Shown here in pieces: positions 50,733 to 60,337 of a DNA stretch of 64,000 nt. Source of the DNA: Candidatus Dormiibacterota bacterium (GTDB lineage: Bacteria > Chloroflexota > Dormibacteria > Dormibacterales > Dormibacteraceae); assembly GCA_003151935.1 (NCBI GenBank), contig PLYZ01000044.1, positions 1 to 64,000 on the forward strand, in the 5' to 3' direction. The notes below the pieces were generated by a model, which ran no database searches, was not told the origin of the DNA, and saw only the letters and a program-made list of their open reading frames with translations. The position numbers and the translations under genes are program-made. Position 1 is the stretch's first letter; each line of letters starts with the position of its first letter.

Positions 50733-51971
50733 CTAGGTCGCGGCTCGGCCGGCCGAAGGCAGCCTCGTGGTCAGCAGCGCCGCGATCAGTGAGATCGCGG
50801 CCCCGGTCCACAACACGGTGTTGAGCCCTTCGTGCACCAGCAGCCCCCCGACAACGCCGCCCGCAACCGATGCGAAGTAGATCGGCAGGAGGACCAGGTT
50901 GAGCGTGGTGGCGCGACGTTCCTCCGGAACGGCGGTGGCGAGAAGCGCGAAGACCATCGAAATGGCGGTGGCGGTCGCGGCCCCGAGGCCGACCGCGCCC
51001 ACCGTCAACCAGACCACGTTCGGCGCCACCGCCAGACCGGCCAGGCTGCCTGCCGCCAGCACGCAGGCGCCGGCCAGGAGCGGCCGGAAGCCGTAGCGAT
51101 CGCCGGCGGCACCTGCCAGCGGCGATAGAAGCGCGCCCAGCAGGGCCGACGCCCCGAAGACGATCCCGATCTGGCCGGCGGCCCCGACTGTGCCGCCGTT
51201 CAGCCTGATCACGAGCAGCGGAAGGAAAGGGTTCGCGATCTGCTGGGCGAAGTACGCCAGGCCGAAAACACCAAAGACGATCAGGGTCACACGTCCGGTC
51301 AGGGCCAGCCGCAGAGCGTTGAACGCGAGCCGCGTCGCCGATCCGGGCGGCGCCGGCGGGCGTGTCCCCTCCCGGGCGAAGGCCAGGAGGATGACGCCGG
51401 CCGCCAGCGACATCGCGGCGTCGAGGGCGAACAAGCTGTGGAGGTCCAGGACGCCCCGGTCCACGAGCCAGCCGCCGGCGGCGGGGCCAAGCGCGAAGCC
51501 GAGCGACGGCGTGACGCCAAATAGCGAGATTGCAAATCCGACCCGGCCCCGCGGCGTGACCGCTCGAAGGGCGGTGAGCATGACCCCGGTGTTCCCGAGC
51601 TGGAACCCGACCAGGAGCAGCGCGAACGCGGCTTCCCATCGGTTCTGCGCGAGCCAGAGCCCGGCGAAGACCACCATCTCGACGAAGGCGCTGCGGGCGA
51701 TGATCGGGACGCGCCCGTAACGCTCGGCCCAGACCCCCCAGAACGGGACCAGCGGCAGGCCGAAGAGGAAGAAGGCCGCGTTCAGGTAGCCGGTCCATGC
51801 CGGCACCTCCGCCGGCGGAACGTGCACCGTCGGGAGGTACAGGGGCATGAAGCGGAACACGTGGGAGACCGTGGACGCCTCGATGGTTGAAGCAATCCCG
51901 AAGAGCACAAGCAGCGCGATCCACCCCGATGCCCGTCGGGTCGATGTTGCCGTGGCCGTCCCCGCCGACAT
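50733..51971 (-). CDS. MFS transporter
   Basis: A 412-residue major facilitator protein with twelve helices. Visible motif A-like GVWAERYGRVPIIARS after helix 2 and GAAGDRYGFRPLL after helix 8. No substrate can be inferred; multidrug or sugar efflux is common. ATG 51971. Confidence 0.87.
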   Translation of the reverse strand: MSAGTATATSTRRASGWIALLVLFGIASTIEASTVSHVFRFMPLYLPTVHVPPAEVPAWTGYLNAAFFLFGLPLVPFWGVWAERYGRVPIIARSAFVEMVVFAGLWLAQNRWEAAFALLLVGFQLGNTGVMLTALRAVTPRGRVGFAISLFGVTPSLGFALGPAAGGWLVDRGVLDLHSLFALDAAMSLAAGVILLAFAREGTRPPAPPGSATRLAFNALRLALTGRVTLIVFGVFGLAYFAQQIANPFLPLLVIRLNGGTVGAAGQIGIVFGASALLGALLSPLAGAAGDRYGFRPLLAGACVLAAGSLAGLAVAPNVVWLTVGAVGLGAATATAISMVFALLATAVPEERRATTLNLVLLPIYFASVAGGVVGGLLVHEGLNTVLWTGAAISLIAALLTTRLPSAGRAAT

Positions 51972-52059
51972 GTCAGGCGACTATAAAGGCCTTCTCAGAC
52001 CACCAATATGTCTCGCGCCCCCACGAATGTGTCGGGGCCGCGTGCGCCGTTCGTTGCAG

Positions 52060-52953
52060 TTAGGCAGCCACTCCCAGCTGGGCAGCGATTGGGATCACCT
52101 CGCGTCCCATGATCTCGAGTGGCTTGATCTGGTCGACGCCAACCACCCAACCGAAGACCGACTGGATGCCCATGCCTGCCAGCCAGCGAAGCTTGTCTAT
52201 CACTTCGCTGACCTTCGACCCGTCCACCCCGACATCGAAGCCGAAGGGGACTGTTTTCTCGATCGCGTCGTAATCACGGCCCTCCTGCTCGCAGAGCCGG
52301 CGCAGCAATTCGAGCTGCCGCGGGATCTCAGGCGAGGGGCGAAGATTGCACGCGTCGGCGTAGCGGGCGACCAGGGGCAAAGTGCGGCGCTCCCCGCTGC
52401 CGGCGATAAGGATCGGCGGATGCGGCCGGCTGAGGCTCTGCGGAAGATTCAAGGGACGTTCGATTCGCACGTGCGCGCCCACGAAAGGCTGGTCTCCACC
52501 GTGCTCGCCCTCCCACATCCGCAGGCAGGCCTGGACCGTCTCTTCGAGGAGATCGAACCGCTCACTCAGGGGCGGAAAGGGCAGCCCGAGGCCCTGGGCC
52601 TCTTCGGGATAGTCGCCCGCCCCGATGCCGAGCATCGCGCGACCTCCTGAAAGCACGTCGAGGGTCGTCACCATCTTGGCCAGCAAGCCCGCATGCCGGT
52701 ACGAAACCGCCGTGGCCAGCGCGAACAGGCGCACCCGACGCGTGCGGCCGGCGATGAAGCCAAGCGTCGTGTACGCCTCGATCTGGCTGACCTCGGGCCC
52801 GCCCATGATCGGGTGCTGCCAGAGGTGATCGGCCACGTCGATCGTTTCGAAGCCGGCAGATTCGGCGGCTTGGACGACCTCGGCCAGCTTCGATCCGAGC
52901 CGTTGCGCACCGCCGTCCCAGGTGGTCGACGGGATATGCAGGCCGAGCTTCAT
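52060..52953 (-). CDS. LLM-class F420-dependent oxidoreductase
   Basis: A 297-residue TIM-barrel protein. KLGLHIPSTTWDGG start, VVQAAESAGFETIDVADHLW, and LDVLSGGRAMLGIGAGDY are canonical for the F420-dependent LLM family. Third such enzyme in the window. The substrate is unknown. Confidence 0.87.
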   Translation of the reverse strand: MKLGLHIPSTTWDGGAQRLGSKLAEVVQAAESAGFETIDVADHLWQHPIMGGPEVSQIEAYTTLGFIAGRTRRVRLFALATAVSYRHAGLLAKMVTTLDVLSGGRAMLGIGAGDYPEEAQGLGLPFPPLSERFDLLEETVQACLRMWEGEHGGDQPFVGAHVRIERPLNLPQSLSRPHPPILIAGSGERRTLPLVARYADACNLRPSPEIPRQLELLRRLCEQEGRDYDAIEKTVPFGFDVGVDGSKVSEVIDKLRWLAGMGIQSVFGWVVGVDQIKPLEIMGREVIPIAAQLGVAA

Positions 52954-52998
52954 GGTGTCCCCAAGTGTGGATCGACGGTATGTAGAGGTTGTGAAGGG

Positions 52999-53026
52999 TG
53001 CTGGGCCGGGCGAACCCGGCCCAGCA
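52999..53026 (-). terminator. Rho-independent-like hairpin
   Basis: A perfect 12-base stem (TGCTGGGCCGGG and its complement) with a four-base loop lies just beyond the cupin gene stop. On the minus strand it is followed by CCCTTCAC, a weak T tract. Confidence 0.65.
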
Positions 53027-53033
53027 AACAGGT

Positions 53034-53507
53034 CTATGCGCAGGCGGGCGGCGCGGTCTCGATGCGGAACGGGCTCCCGGCCGGCACGACGATGGTCGCG
53101 TACACGACTGCTTTGTCCGTGGCGCTCTCATTGCTGACCATGAAAGGCGTGGTCCCACTCTCGACGAACGACTGGTGGGCGCCGTAGGTTGCCGTCTGGC
53201 AGTTCGCGTCGTGCGTGGTGACCTGGCCCGACTCGACGACCACGATCACGACGCCTGGGTGGAAGTGCCAGCCCGACGTGCCATGCGACTGGAAGATGAT
53301 CGTCTGGACCAGGACATCAGTCGGATCCTTGGTCTGGAACTTGACCCGATCCTGGTTCACCTGGACACTGTCGGAGAGCGTCGCCCGGTGACCGAGGATC
53401 GTGGTTGTGATCAAGGTTCCCGTGTTGGCGAGCGCAATCGTCGCGCCAAATGCAGCAATGACCGTGATCGTGCCGAGGCCGATGACCAGCTTTCGATAGA
53501 AGTTCAT
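53034..53507 (-). CDS. Exported cupin-domain protein
   Basis: A 157-residue protein. A signal peptide of about 28 residues (LVIGLGTITVIAAFGATIALA) is followed by a cupin barrel with GWHFHPGVVIVVVESG, matching the first cupin motif with two His. ATG 53507 has an AGGAGA site. Two Cys (DANCQT, PPAC) could form a disulfide outside the cell. It lies downstream of the bicupin lipoprotein gene in the same operon. Confidence 0.82.
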   Translation of the reverse strand: MNFYRKLVIGLGTITVIAAFGATIALANTGTLITTTILGHRATLSDSVQVNQDRVKFQTKDPTDVLVQTIIFQSHGTSGWHFHPGVVIVVVESGQVTTHDANCQTATYGAHQSFVESGTTPFMVSNESATDKAVVYATIVVPAGSPFRIETAPPACA

Positions 53508-53532
53508 TTGACTTTCTCCTATTGCTTATGGA

Positions 53533-54291
53533 TTAGACGTTTGTGGTCAGCTGCGCGCCGTCGGCCAGGATGAAGGTGGCGACAACCATCAGCTCGGTGC
53601 TTCCGTGGTTGAAGGCCTGCAGCGTGTGGCCCGGCAGCTCGCCGAAGCTGTCTCCCACGCTGTACGTCTTCTCTACGCCGTCGGTGCTGAGAGTGACCTG
53701 GCCCTGGATGACGGTGACCACGCCCGGGCCGCCGTGCTGGTGCTTGAGGGTTTGGGCACCGGGTGCGAAGTCGAGCACCTGCTGGATCAGGCTGTAGCCC
53801 CCGCTGATGCTCGGTTGGGCGAGGGTGAAGCTGTAGAGCGTCTTGTTGGGCATCGCCGGAGCCGGCTGACCGGCGACCGGCGCTGTCGGCTTCGCGCCGT
53901 GCAGCACGGGGAATGCGACCGCGACCATGGCCTCTCCGGAGCCCATGTTGACCGCCTGGACAGATTGATTGAGGGGCTCGATGAGCGCTTCCCCGGCCGA
54001 AGCCTGCTTGTCACCGGAGGCCATCTTGATTGTGATCTGCCCCTGCAGCACCGTGCCGAGGTTGGACGACGTGTGTTTGTGCACCACGCTCGCGGCGCCG
54101 GGGGAAAAGTCGAGGACCGACTGGATGAGGTCGATCGGCGCGACGGCGGTCAGCCCTGGCAGCACGTTTCGGTATGTGGTCACGGGCCCGGGCGGCGTTG
54201 ACGGCTTCGCCGCGACGTTGGCGGTCGCCCCGCCGCAGGCAGCGACCAGCGCGACCGCAACGAGCAGCACTGACAAAGGAACTCTCTTCAT
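53533..54291 (-). CDS. Bicupin lipoprotein
   Basis: A 252-residue exported lipoprotein. The signal peptide ends in the lipobox LVAACGG. Two cupin barrels follow: one with VVHKHTSSNLGTVLQG and one with TLKHQHGGPGVVTVIQG. Both retain His/His motif 1 for metal binding. First gene of an operon with the smaller cupin, and divergent from the LuxR/NHL regulator, which may control it. Sugar, quercetin or metal sensing are guesses. Confidence 0.82.
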   Translation of the reverse strand: MKRVPLSVLLVAVALVAACGGATANVAAKPSTPPGPVTTYRNVLPGLTAVAPIDLIQSVLDFSPGAASVVHKHTSSNLGTVLQGQITIKMASGDKQASAGEALIEPLNQSVQAVNMGSGEAMVAVAFPVLHGAKPTAPVAGQPAPAMPNKTLYSFTLAQPSISGGYSLIQQVLDFAPGAQTLKHQHGGPGVVTVIQGQVTLSTDGVEKTYSVGDSFGELPGHTLQAFNHGSTELMVVATFILADGAQLTTNV

Positions 54292-54383
54292 TCGACCATG
54301 CCTCCTGGATTTCGGTTGCCGGGCCGATGGCCCGGCTGTGGTCTCGAGGCTGAGGCAGGTCGGAGCCCCGCGTCATTCGTAGA

Positions 54384-54414
54384 AGTACCGAGATCGGTAC
54401 CGGAAGTCGGTACC
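54384..54414. promoter_or_regulatory. GGTACC tandem repeats between regulator and cupin genes
   Basis: AGTACC at 54384, GGTACC at 54396 and GGTACC at 54409 give direct repeats at 12 and 13 bases. They lie in the divergent spacer, 29 bases before the LuxR/NHL start and 93 bases from the bicupin start. The pair shares GGTACCGGA....GGTACC with the site at 49174. Probable operator of the membrane LuxR regulator. Confidence 0.5.
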
Positions 54415-54442
54415 GGTTTCTAAGGCTGCCGATCAGATCGCG

Positions 54443-55819
54443 TTGTTATGCTCCCTCGCGAATCCAGTGGTCGCGCCCAATCTCACCCGCCGCGAGCGAG
54501 AGGTGGCAACCCTTGTCGCCCAGGGGCTGACCAACCGCGAGATCGCCACCCGTCTGTTCATCTCTGAGCGCACGGCGGAGAGTCACGTCGAGCAGATCCG
54601 AGGCAAGCTGGGGTTCCGTTCGCGTTCACAGATCGCCGCCTGGATGGCGCAGGGCACGCCGGACGACGGCGGTGTTGTATCCACCGTGCCCGCCGCCGTC
54701 CATGCCGAGCCACCAGCTCGCGGACGAGCTCGGCCCCGCCTCCGGGGACGCCTCGGAATCGCGCTCAGCGCAGGCGTGATCGGAGTTGCGCTGCTGGTAG
54801 TGGTCGCGTTCGCAAATTCCTGGCTGCCTGCATCGATAGCCACGGGACCGACGGCCATAACCGTTGCGGGTACCGGCGAGCGGGCCTTCTCTGGGGACGG
54901 ACGCCAGGCCACCGCATCGGCCCTCGTACGGCCGCTGGCGCTGGCCATCGGGCCGGCCGGCGAAATTTACATCGCTGAGGGGAACCGGATACGCGAGGTC
55001 AAAAGGGACGGAGTGATCAGCACATTCGCGGGCACCGGCGTAGCAGGGAACGCCGGTGACAGGGGACCAGCTGCACAGGCGCAGCTCAACACCCCCCAGG
55101 GCCTGGCCGTGGACAGCGCGGGGAACGTCTACATCGCCGACACGCTCAACAATCGGGTCAGGCTCGTCGACGCGGATGGCACGATCACGACGGTCGCGGG
55201 CTCCGGCGCAGCCGGTTATGCGGGTGACGGGCGACCCGGGCCGGAGGCCAACCTGAATCTACCCACCGGTCTCGCCATCGGCTTCAGCGACACGCTCTTC
55301 ATCGCCGACACGGGCAACAACGTGGTCCGTCAGCTTGACCCAGACGGAGCGATCCACACGGTGGCCGGTACTGGCGAAGCCGGATACCGGGGTGAAGCCG
55401 GTTCCGCCGTCGATGCGGTTCTCCACGCCCCGGGCGGCCTCGCGTTTGACAGCGAAGGAAACCTCTACATCGCCGACACGCTCAACCAGCGCGTCCGCAG
55501 GATTGACGTCAACGGACAGATCCAGACCGTTGCGGGAACCGGGGTTGCCGGCTATTCAGGAGACGGACATCCTGCCATCTACGCCGAACTGAACCTGGCG
55601 ACCAATCCTCTCGACGGGATCGGCCAGGCCCTGGCTGTGGATTCCCAGGGAGACGTCCTAATCGCAGACGGGTTGAACCACCGAGTCAGGCGGCTCGACC
55701 TGAAGGGTGTGATCAACACCATCGTGCAGATGAACACACCGCTCGGCGTGGTCGTCGACAGGCAGGGCGCCGTCTATGTCGCCGACGCCGGCGACAACAG
55801 GGTCCGCCGGATCGGGTGA
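54443..55819 (+). CDS. Membrane-tethered LuxR-type regulator with NHL beta-propeller
   Basis: A 458-residue fusion. Residues about 13-70 form a LuxR/GerE helix-turn-helix ([20 protein letters not shown]). A single helix is near 103-124. Residues about 135-458 hold five to six NHL-type repeats ([40 protein letters not shown] and similar). The HTH would be cytoplasmic and the propeller outside, making a one-component sensor that binds DNA from the membrane. Start TTG 54443 or GTG 54467. Flanked by exported cupins and by GGTACC repeats. Confidence 0.85.
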   Translation: MLCSLANPVVAPNLTRREREVATLVAQGLTNREIATRLFISERTAESHVEQIRGKLGFRSRSQIAAWMAQGTPDDGGVVSTVPAAVHAEPPARGRARPRLRGRLGIALSAGVIGVALLVVVAFANSWLPASIATGPTAITVAGTGERAFSGDGRQATASALVRPLALAIGPAGEIYIAEGNRIREVKRDGVISTFAGTGVAGNAGDRGPAAQAQLNTPQGLAVDSAGNVYIADTLNNRVRLVDADGTITTVAGSGAAGYAGDGRPGPEANLNLPTGLAIGFSDTLFIADTGNNVVRQLDPDGAIHTVAGTGEAGYRGEAGSAVDAVLHAPGGLAFDSEGNLYIADTLNQRVRRIDVNGQIQTVAGTGVAGYSGDGHPAIYAELNLATNPLDGIGQALAVDSQGDVLIADGLNHRVRRLDLKGVINTIVQMNTPLGVVVDRQGAVYVADAGDNRVRRIG

Positions 55820-56584
55820 TCAGGCCGCCGGCGGTTGCTGGAGCGGCACCTCGAAGTCTTTTCCGACCGCGGTGGTGATGAATTCGAGATACACCGCCTG
55901 GTCCGGCCCCGAGTTCATCTCCTGAAGCGCGACATCGGGTAGGACGGCGAGACCTTCGCCGAGGCTCAAGGTGACCGAAGGCCGGTGAGCGATCTTGATC
56001 GTCACCGAACCGCTGAGCACGTAGAAGGCGGAGAGGCCGCCGAACCGATGCGCTCCAGGCGTTCCGGCCTTCGCGAGCGTGACCTGACGCAGCACCTGTG
56101 AGTAGGCCACCTGGGGCAGACCGTCGCGGACGATGTCGTCGCTTTCAAAAGCCGCCTGCGCGATCTTGTCGACGAGAGGCTGACCGCGAGCGGAGCTTGG
56201 CCAGATAGCGATCGAGTACCACACGCTCGGGCCCGGCCCTGGGTTGAAATGGGTGTGCGTCACGCTCTGGTGAAACATCGCCTGCCCGGCCATCAGGTCG
56301 ATCGGCGGCTGGCCGTTGAGCGTCAACCGGTGAACGCCCGTCTCGACATAAACGACGCTCGGGACGTGCTGCTTTGAGTTGATGACGTAGCCTGCCGGTT
56401 GCGCGAAGCGAATCATCCGGATGTAGACAGGACCAGTCGGCAGACTGTCGAGCTTGCCGCCGTCGAGCGTCTTCACGGCGGCGCCGCGAGCAAGCGCATC
56501 GGGGTTCGAAGCCGAGGTTGGCGCGGTCCCGCATGCGGAAAGGGCAATCCCGATCGCAATCAGCATGGTCAGCTTCGACTTCAC
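55820..56584 (-). CDS. Cupin-like lipoprotein
   Basis: A 254-residue exported lipoprotein from GTG 56584. Lipobox ALSACGT; the mature part has a cupin motif around MAGQAMFHQSVTHTHFNPG and a second barrel with GAHRFGGLSAFYVLSGSV. Similar in design to the bicupin lipoprotein at 53533. It is convergent with the LuxR/NHL gene, whose stop is one base away. A regulator-linked substrate sensor or binding protein is inferred; function unknown. Confidence 0.75.
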   Translation of the reverse strand: MKSKLTMLIAIGIALSACGTAPTSASNPDALARGAAVKTLDGGKLDSLPTGPVYIRMIRFAQPAGYVINSKQHVPSVVYVETGVHRLTLNGQPPIDLMAGQAMFHQSVTHTHFNPGPGPSVWYSIAIWPSSARGQPLVDKIAQAAFESDDIVRDGLPQVAYSQVLRQVTLAKAGTPGAHRFGGLSAFYVLSGSVTIKIAHRPSVTLSLGEGLAVLPDVALQEMNSGPDQAVYLEFITTAVGKDFEVPLQQPPAA

Positions 56585-56721
56585 AGCACCCGTAACCCTA
56601 ATCGTGCGAATGGCCCAACGCACCCGCCTTGAGGCATGATTGCTGTCTCCAGGCGGCTGACCTGGACCGGACCTCAGATGCGGTCAACGAAACCGCGCCT
56701 TTCGTGCAGGGGGGATGAGCA

Positions 56722-59700
56722 ATGCGTAGATTCGACAGCCCGCACCGCAGACGCCTTCTTGCACCGATCGTCGTCGGAGCCTGCCTGGCCCTCGCCGCGC
56801 TGGTCCCGGTCTCCGGCCAGGCTGCGAATCCGCCGACACTTGCGCCGGGCGGCCCGGGGGCCCTCTCCCACTTCGACCTGGCCCGCAAAGACTGCCTCGG
56901 CACCGCCCGCAACACCACCTCGAAAGTCTGGTACACCATCGCGGGCGGGGTGCTCAGCGACGTGTACTACCCGACCATCGACACCACGAACGTCGAGACC
57001 CTCCAGTACATCGTCACGGATGGGTCCACCTTCACCAACTTGCAATCGCGCGACATGACCTACACGGCGCAGGCGCTGGATCCCGGCGGAATGGAGTGTC
57101 AGGTGACCGCGACCGCCAAGAGTGGCGCCTACAGCATCGTCACCGACTACTTCACCGATCCAGCCCGGAACACTCTGCTGATGCGTGTGCGCATGCACAA
57201 TTCCACTCACACTCCCCTACAACTTTTCGCGCGATTCGACCCCAGCATCAACGGCAACGGCGGCGGTGGAGCTGGAAACGGCGGGGCCGACTCGGCGACC
57301 GTCGATACGTCGACAGGCCACGCGGTCATGGTCGCCTACGACACCAAGACAGCAACCAATGCGGTCAATCGTGACTACGCGCAACCGGTCTTCGCGGCTC
57401 TGGATGGGCCTTTCAACGAGACCACCAGCGGCTTCGCCGGAACGCCGAGTGACGGCCTGATCCAGCTCGATTCCTCACATGCGCTGACGCAGGAGTACAC
57501 CGACGCGTCAGCCGGCAACGTCGTTCAGACCGCGCGGATCGCTGTGGCGGGACGTGGTGACGGCAACGTGACCATCGCGCTCGGCTTCGGCGCCGATCAG
57601 GCCTCGGCCGTGGGCAGCGCGGAGGGCTCGCTTCATTCCGACCTGGGCGCGATTCGAGACACGTATCGCAGGGGCTGGACCAACTACGACGCCACGCTTG
57701 CCCCGCCGCCCCACAAGTTGACGGGCTTGGCGCCTGCCGAGGTTCATCAACTCTCCGCCGAGTACTACCTGAGCGCGAACGTGATCAAGGCCTCGGAGGA
57801 CAAGACCTTCCCCGGTGCCATCGTCGCCAGCCTCGCCTCGCCGTGGGGACAGGCGATCTCGGCCGGTGATCCCAACAACACGTACTTCGGCTCGTATCGG
57901 GAGGTCTTCGCACGCGATCTGTACGAGGCGTGGACCGGCCTGGTTGCCGATGGCGACCTTGCCACCGCGCGAGACACGGTGACCTTCCTCTTCGACCGGC
58001 AGCAGCAGGCGGATGGCTCGATGCCTCGCAACAGCCTGGTCAATGGAAAGCTGGCGCCGGATTCATTCAACACCCAGCTCGATGAGTGCTCGTACCCAAT
58101 CCTCATGGCCTGGACGCTTGGCATGACGGACAGCACCCTGTATCAGCAGCACATCCGGCCCGCCGCCTACTTCGTGGTATCTCACGGTCCGAGCTTCGGA
58201 CCTGAACGGTGGGAGGAGCAGAGTGGCTATTCGCCCTCAACGATCGCCGCGGAGATCGCCGGGCTGATCTCTGCCGCCGACATAGCCGATGTCAACGGCG
58301 ACCACGTCTCCGCGCGCGTCTTCCGCGGCACCGCGGATGACTGGCAGCGGTCGATCGAAGGCTGGACGGTGACAACCAACGGACCCCTCGCCACGCATCC
58401 GTATTTCATCCGGCTCTCGAAGACCGGCGACCCCAACGCCGCGATCTTCTACAGCGTGGGCAACGGCGGCCCGACGCTCGACCAGAGATCCGTCATCGAC
58501 GCCGGCTTCCTCGAGCTGTCGCGGCTAGGTGAGCTGGCCGCCTCGGATCCTGCGATTCAGGAGTCACTGCCGGTGGTCGACGCGACGATAGGGGCAACCA
58601 CGCCGAGCGGTCCTGGCTGGCACCGTTACAACGGCGACGGTTATGGCGACGGATCGTCCGACGGGCACCCGTGGGCGCCCAGCGGCCAGGGGACCGGGCA
58701 TCTGTGGCCGGTGTTGAGTGCCGAGCGCGGCGAGAACGGGCTCCAGACCGGTGGCGTCGCGCAGGCCGTGACGCTGCTCGACTCGATGAACAGCTTTGCC
58801 TCCGGGGTCGGCCTGATCCCGGAGCAGGACTGGGAGCTGCCAAACCTTGCGGCTTCGCCTTATGGCACCGATCCGACCGTCGCCTCGATCGGGTTCCAGG
58901 ATGGAGGGCCGGCGGGATCGGCCGCGCCGCTGACCTGGTCGGCGGCGTCGTTTGTTCGCCTGTCCGCCGACATCGGCGCCGGGCGGGTGCTCGATCAACC
59001 CGCCAACACCACAGCCCGCTACATCACGCACCAGCAGGGGACGACCAGCCTGACGGTGACCGCCCCGGCCAATGAGTCCTCGATCAGTGGATCTCCCGTG
59101 ATCGTGACCGGCACGACGGTGGCCGGAAACAACGTGTCGGTGGCGGCCACCAACACCGATACCGGGTTCACCACCGCGACAGCGGCAACAACCGCAGCCG
59201 CCGACGGGTCATTCAGCGTTTCCGTCGCGGTGACGCCTGGCACAAGCGTGATCACGGTGGTGGCCACGGCAGCCAATGGCGGCACGGCACACACCACCCG
59301 GACGGTGGTCTGGGACTTCGTGCCCGGAACCAAGATTCTCGACGTGACGGATCCGACCGGCGACGACAACGGACCAGGCAACTACGCGTATCCCACTTCG
59401 GGCGACTTCCACGCCGGCGCATTCGACATCACGGACTTCCAGGTTTACGACGACAGCGCCGCCAGCGGAAACATCATCTTCCGGCTGCAGACCCGTGACC
59501 TGTCACCCACCTTCGGCAGCCCGCTCGGCGCGCAGCTGGCCGATGTCTATGTGCACGACCCGACCGCGGCCGCCGGCGATACGTCCACGGCCGCCTCGTT
59601 CACACAGCGCAACTACCAGATTGCGGCCCCGGCCGCGTGGAACCGGCTGATCGAGGTCCAGGGCTTCGGCCAGCGCTATGTCGATGCCCACGGGACAACC

Positions 59701-60042
59701 CTGGGTACGGTGGCGATTCGGGCCAACCAGATCTCGCGTTACATCACATTCAGCGTCCCGGCCTCGAGTCTCGGCCACCCGAGCAGCGGCTGGGGCTTCA
59801 GCGTCGTGCTGACGGGACAGGACGGCTTCAGCCAGGATCAAGCGCGAGGGTTCAGCGCCACCCCGGGCTCATACAGCTTCGGCGTTTGCGCCACGGCGAG
59901 CACCGATCCGCACTGCACGGTCGATCCAGGGACGGTGCCCAAGGCGGTGGATGTCCTCACCCCAGCCGGCGTGATGCAGAGCAACGAGCTCGACTACACG
60001 CTGCACAACCCCGTAACGATCACGGACGTAGTGATCCCCTGA
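56722..60042 (+). CDS. Secreted glucodextranase/glucoamylase-like GH15 enzyme
   Basis: A 1106-residue secreted enzyme. Signal peptide (VVGACLALAALVPVSGQAA), an N-terminal beta-domain (about 40-300), a GH15 (alpha/alpha)6 barrel (about 320-760) with WEEQSGYSPST and HLWPVLSAERGE holding candidate acid/base glutamates, an Ig-like domain (VTAPANESSISGSPVIVTG) and a glucodextranase C-terminal domain (LDVTDPTGDDNGPGNYAYP). It hydrolyses alpha-1,6 or alpha-1,4 glucans. Alone between a cupin gene and a terminator. Confidence 0.9.
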   Translation: MRRFDSPHRRRLLAPIVVGACLALAALVPVSGQAANPPTLAPGGPGALSHFDLARKDCLGTARNTTSKVWYTIAGGVLSDVYYPTIDTTNVETLQYIVTDGSTFTNLQSRDMTYTAQALDPGGMECQVTATAKSGAYSIVTDYFTDPARNTLLMRVRMHNSTHTPLQLFARFDPSINGNGGGGAGNGGADSATVDTSTGHAVMVAYDTKTATNAVNRDYAQPVFAALDGPFNETTSGFAGTPSDGLIQLDSSHALTQEYTDASAGNVVQTARIAVAGRGDGNVTIALGFGADQASAVGSAEGSLHSDLGAIRDTYRRGWTNYDATLAPPPHKLTGLAPAEVHQLSAEYYLSANVIKASEDKTFPGAIVASLASPWGQAISAGDPNNTYFGSYREVFARDLYEAWTGLVADGDLATARDTVTFLFDRQQQADGSMPRNSLVNGKLAPDSFNTQLDECSYPILMAWTLGMTDSTLYQQHIRPAAYFVVSHGPSFGPERWEEQSGYSPSTIAAEIAGLISAADIADVNGDHVSARVFRGTADDWQRSIEGWTVTTNGPLATHPYFIRLSKTGDPNAAIFYSVGNGGPTLDQRSVIDAGFLELSRLGELAASDPAIQESLPVVDATIGATTPSGPGWHRYNGDGYGDGSSDGHPWAPSGQGTGHLWPVLSAERGENGLQTGGVAQAVTLLDSMNSFASGVGLIPEQDWELPNLAASPYGTDPTVASIGFQDGGPAGSAAPLTWSAASFVRLSADIGAGRVLDQPANTTARYITHQQGTTSLTVTAPANESSISGSPVIVTGTTVAGNNVSVAATNTDTGFTTATAATTAAADGSFSVSVAVTPGTSVITVVATAANGGTAHTTRTVVWDFVPGTKILDVTDPTGDDNGPGNYAYPTSGDFHAGAFDITDFQVYDDSAASGNIIFRLQTRDLSPTFGSPLGAQLADVYVHDPTAAAGDTSTAASFTQRNYQIAAPAAWNRLIEVQGFGQRYVDAHGTTLGTVAIRANQISRYITFSVPASSLGHPSSGWGFSVVLTGQDGFSQDQARGFSATPGSYSFGVCATASTDPHCTVDPGTVPKAVDVLTPAGVMQSNELDYTLHNPVTITDVVIP

Positions 60043-60052
60043 CGAACCGGGT

Positions 60053-60084
60053 GAGGGGCCGGGTTTCGGCCGGCCCCTCCTTTT
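60053..60084 (+). terminator. Rho-independent terminator
   Basis: A 10-base stem (GAGGGGCCGG with CCGGCCCCTC, seven-base loop) followed by CTTTT, eleven bases after the glucodextranase-like gene. Confidence 0.9.
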
Positions 60085-60337
60085 GGTCTCAGGCGCCCGT
60101 GCAGGCGTTCGAGAAAGTCGACGTGATGACTTCGGTGCTGATGCTCGGCGAGGGAGAAAGCTGACCGGCGCATAACCTTTTTTCCCCGCCAGTGTTACTG
60201 AGATTGTTACCGGCGCGTGCCAAAATGTGATCGCGATCAGCCGTTGATCGGTGGGGTTCAACAAACGCCGGTCCAAGGGAACAAAGGTTGTCGCAGGCTC
60301 GGGGCAGGAAGAGCGCAGAGGCTCAGGTCGCGTAGGC

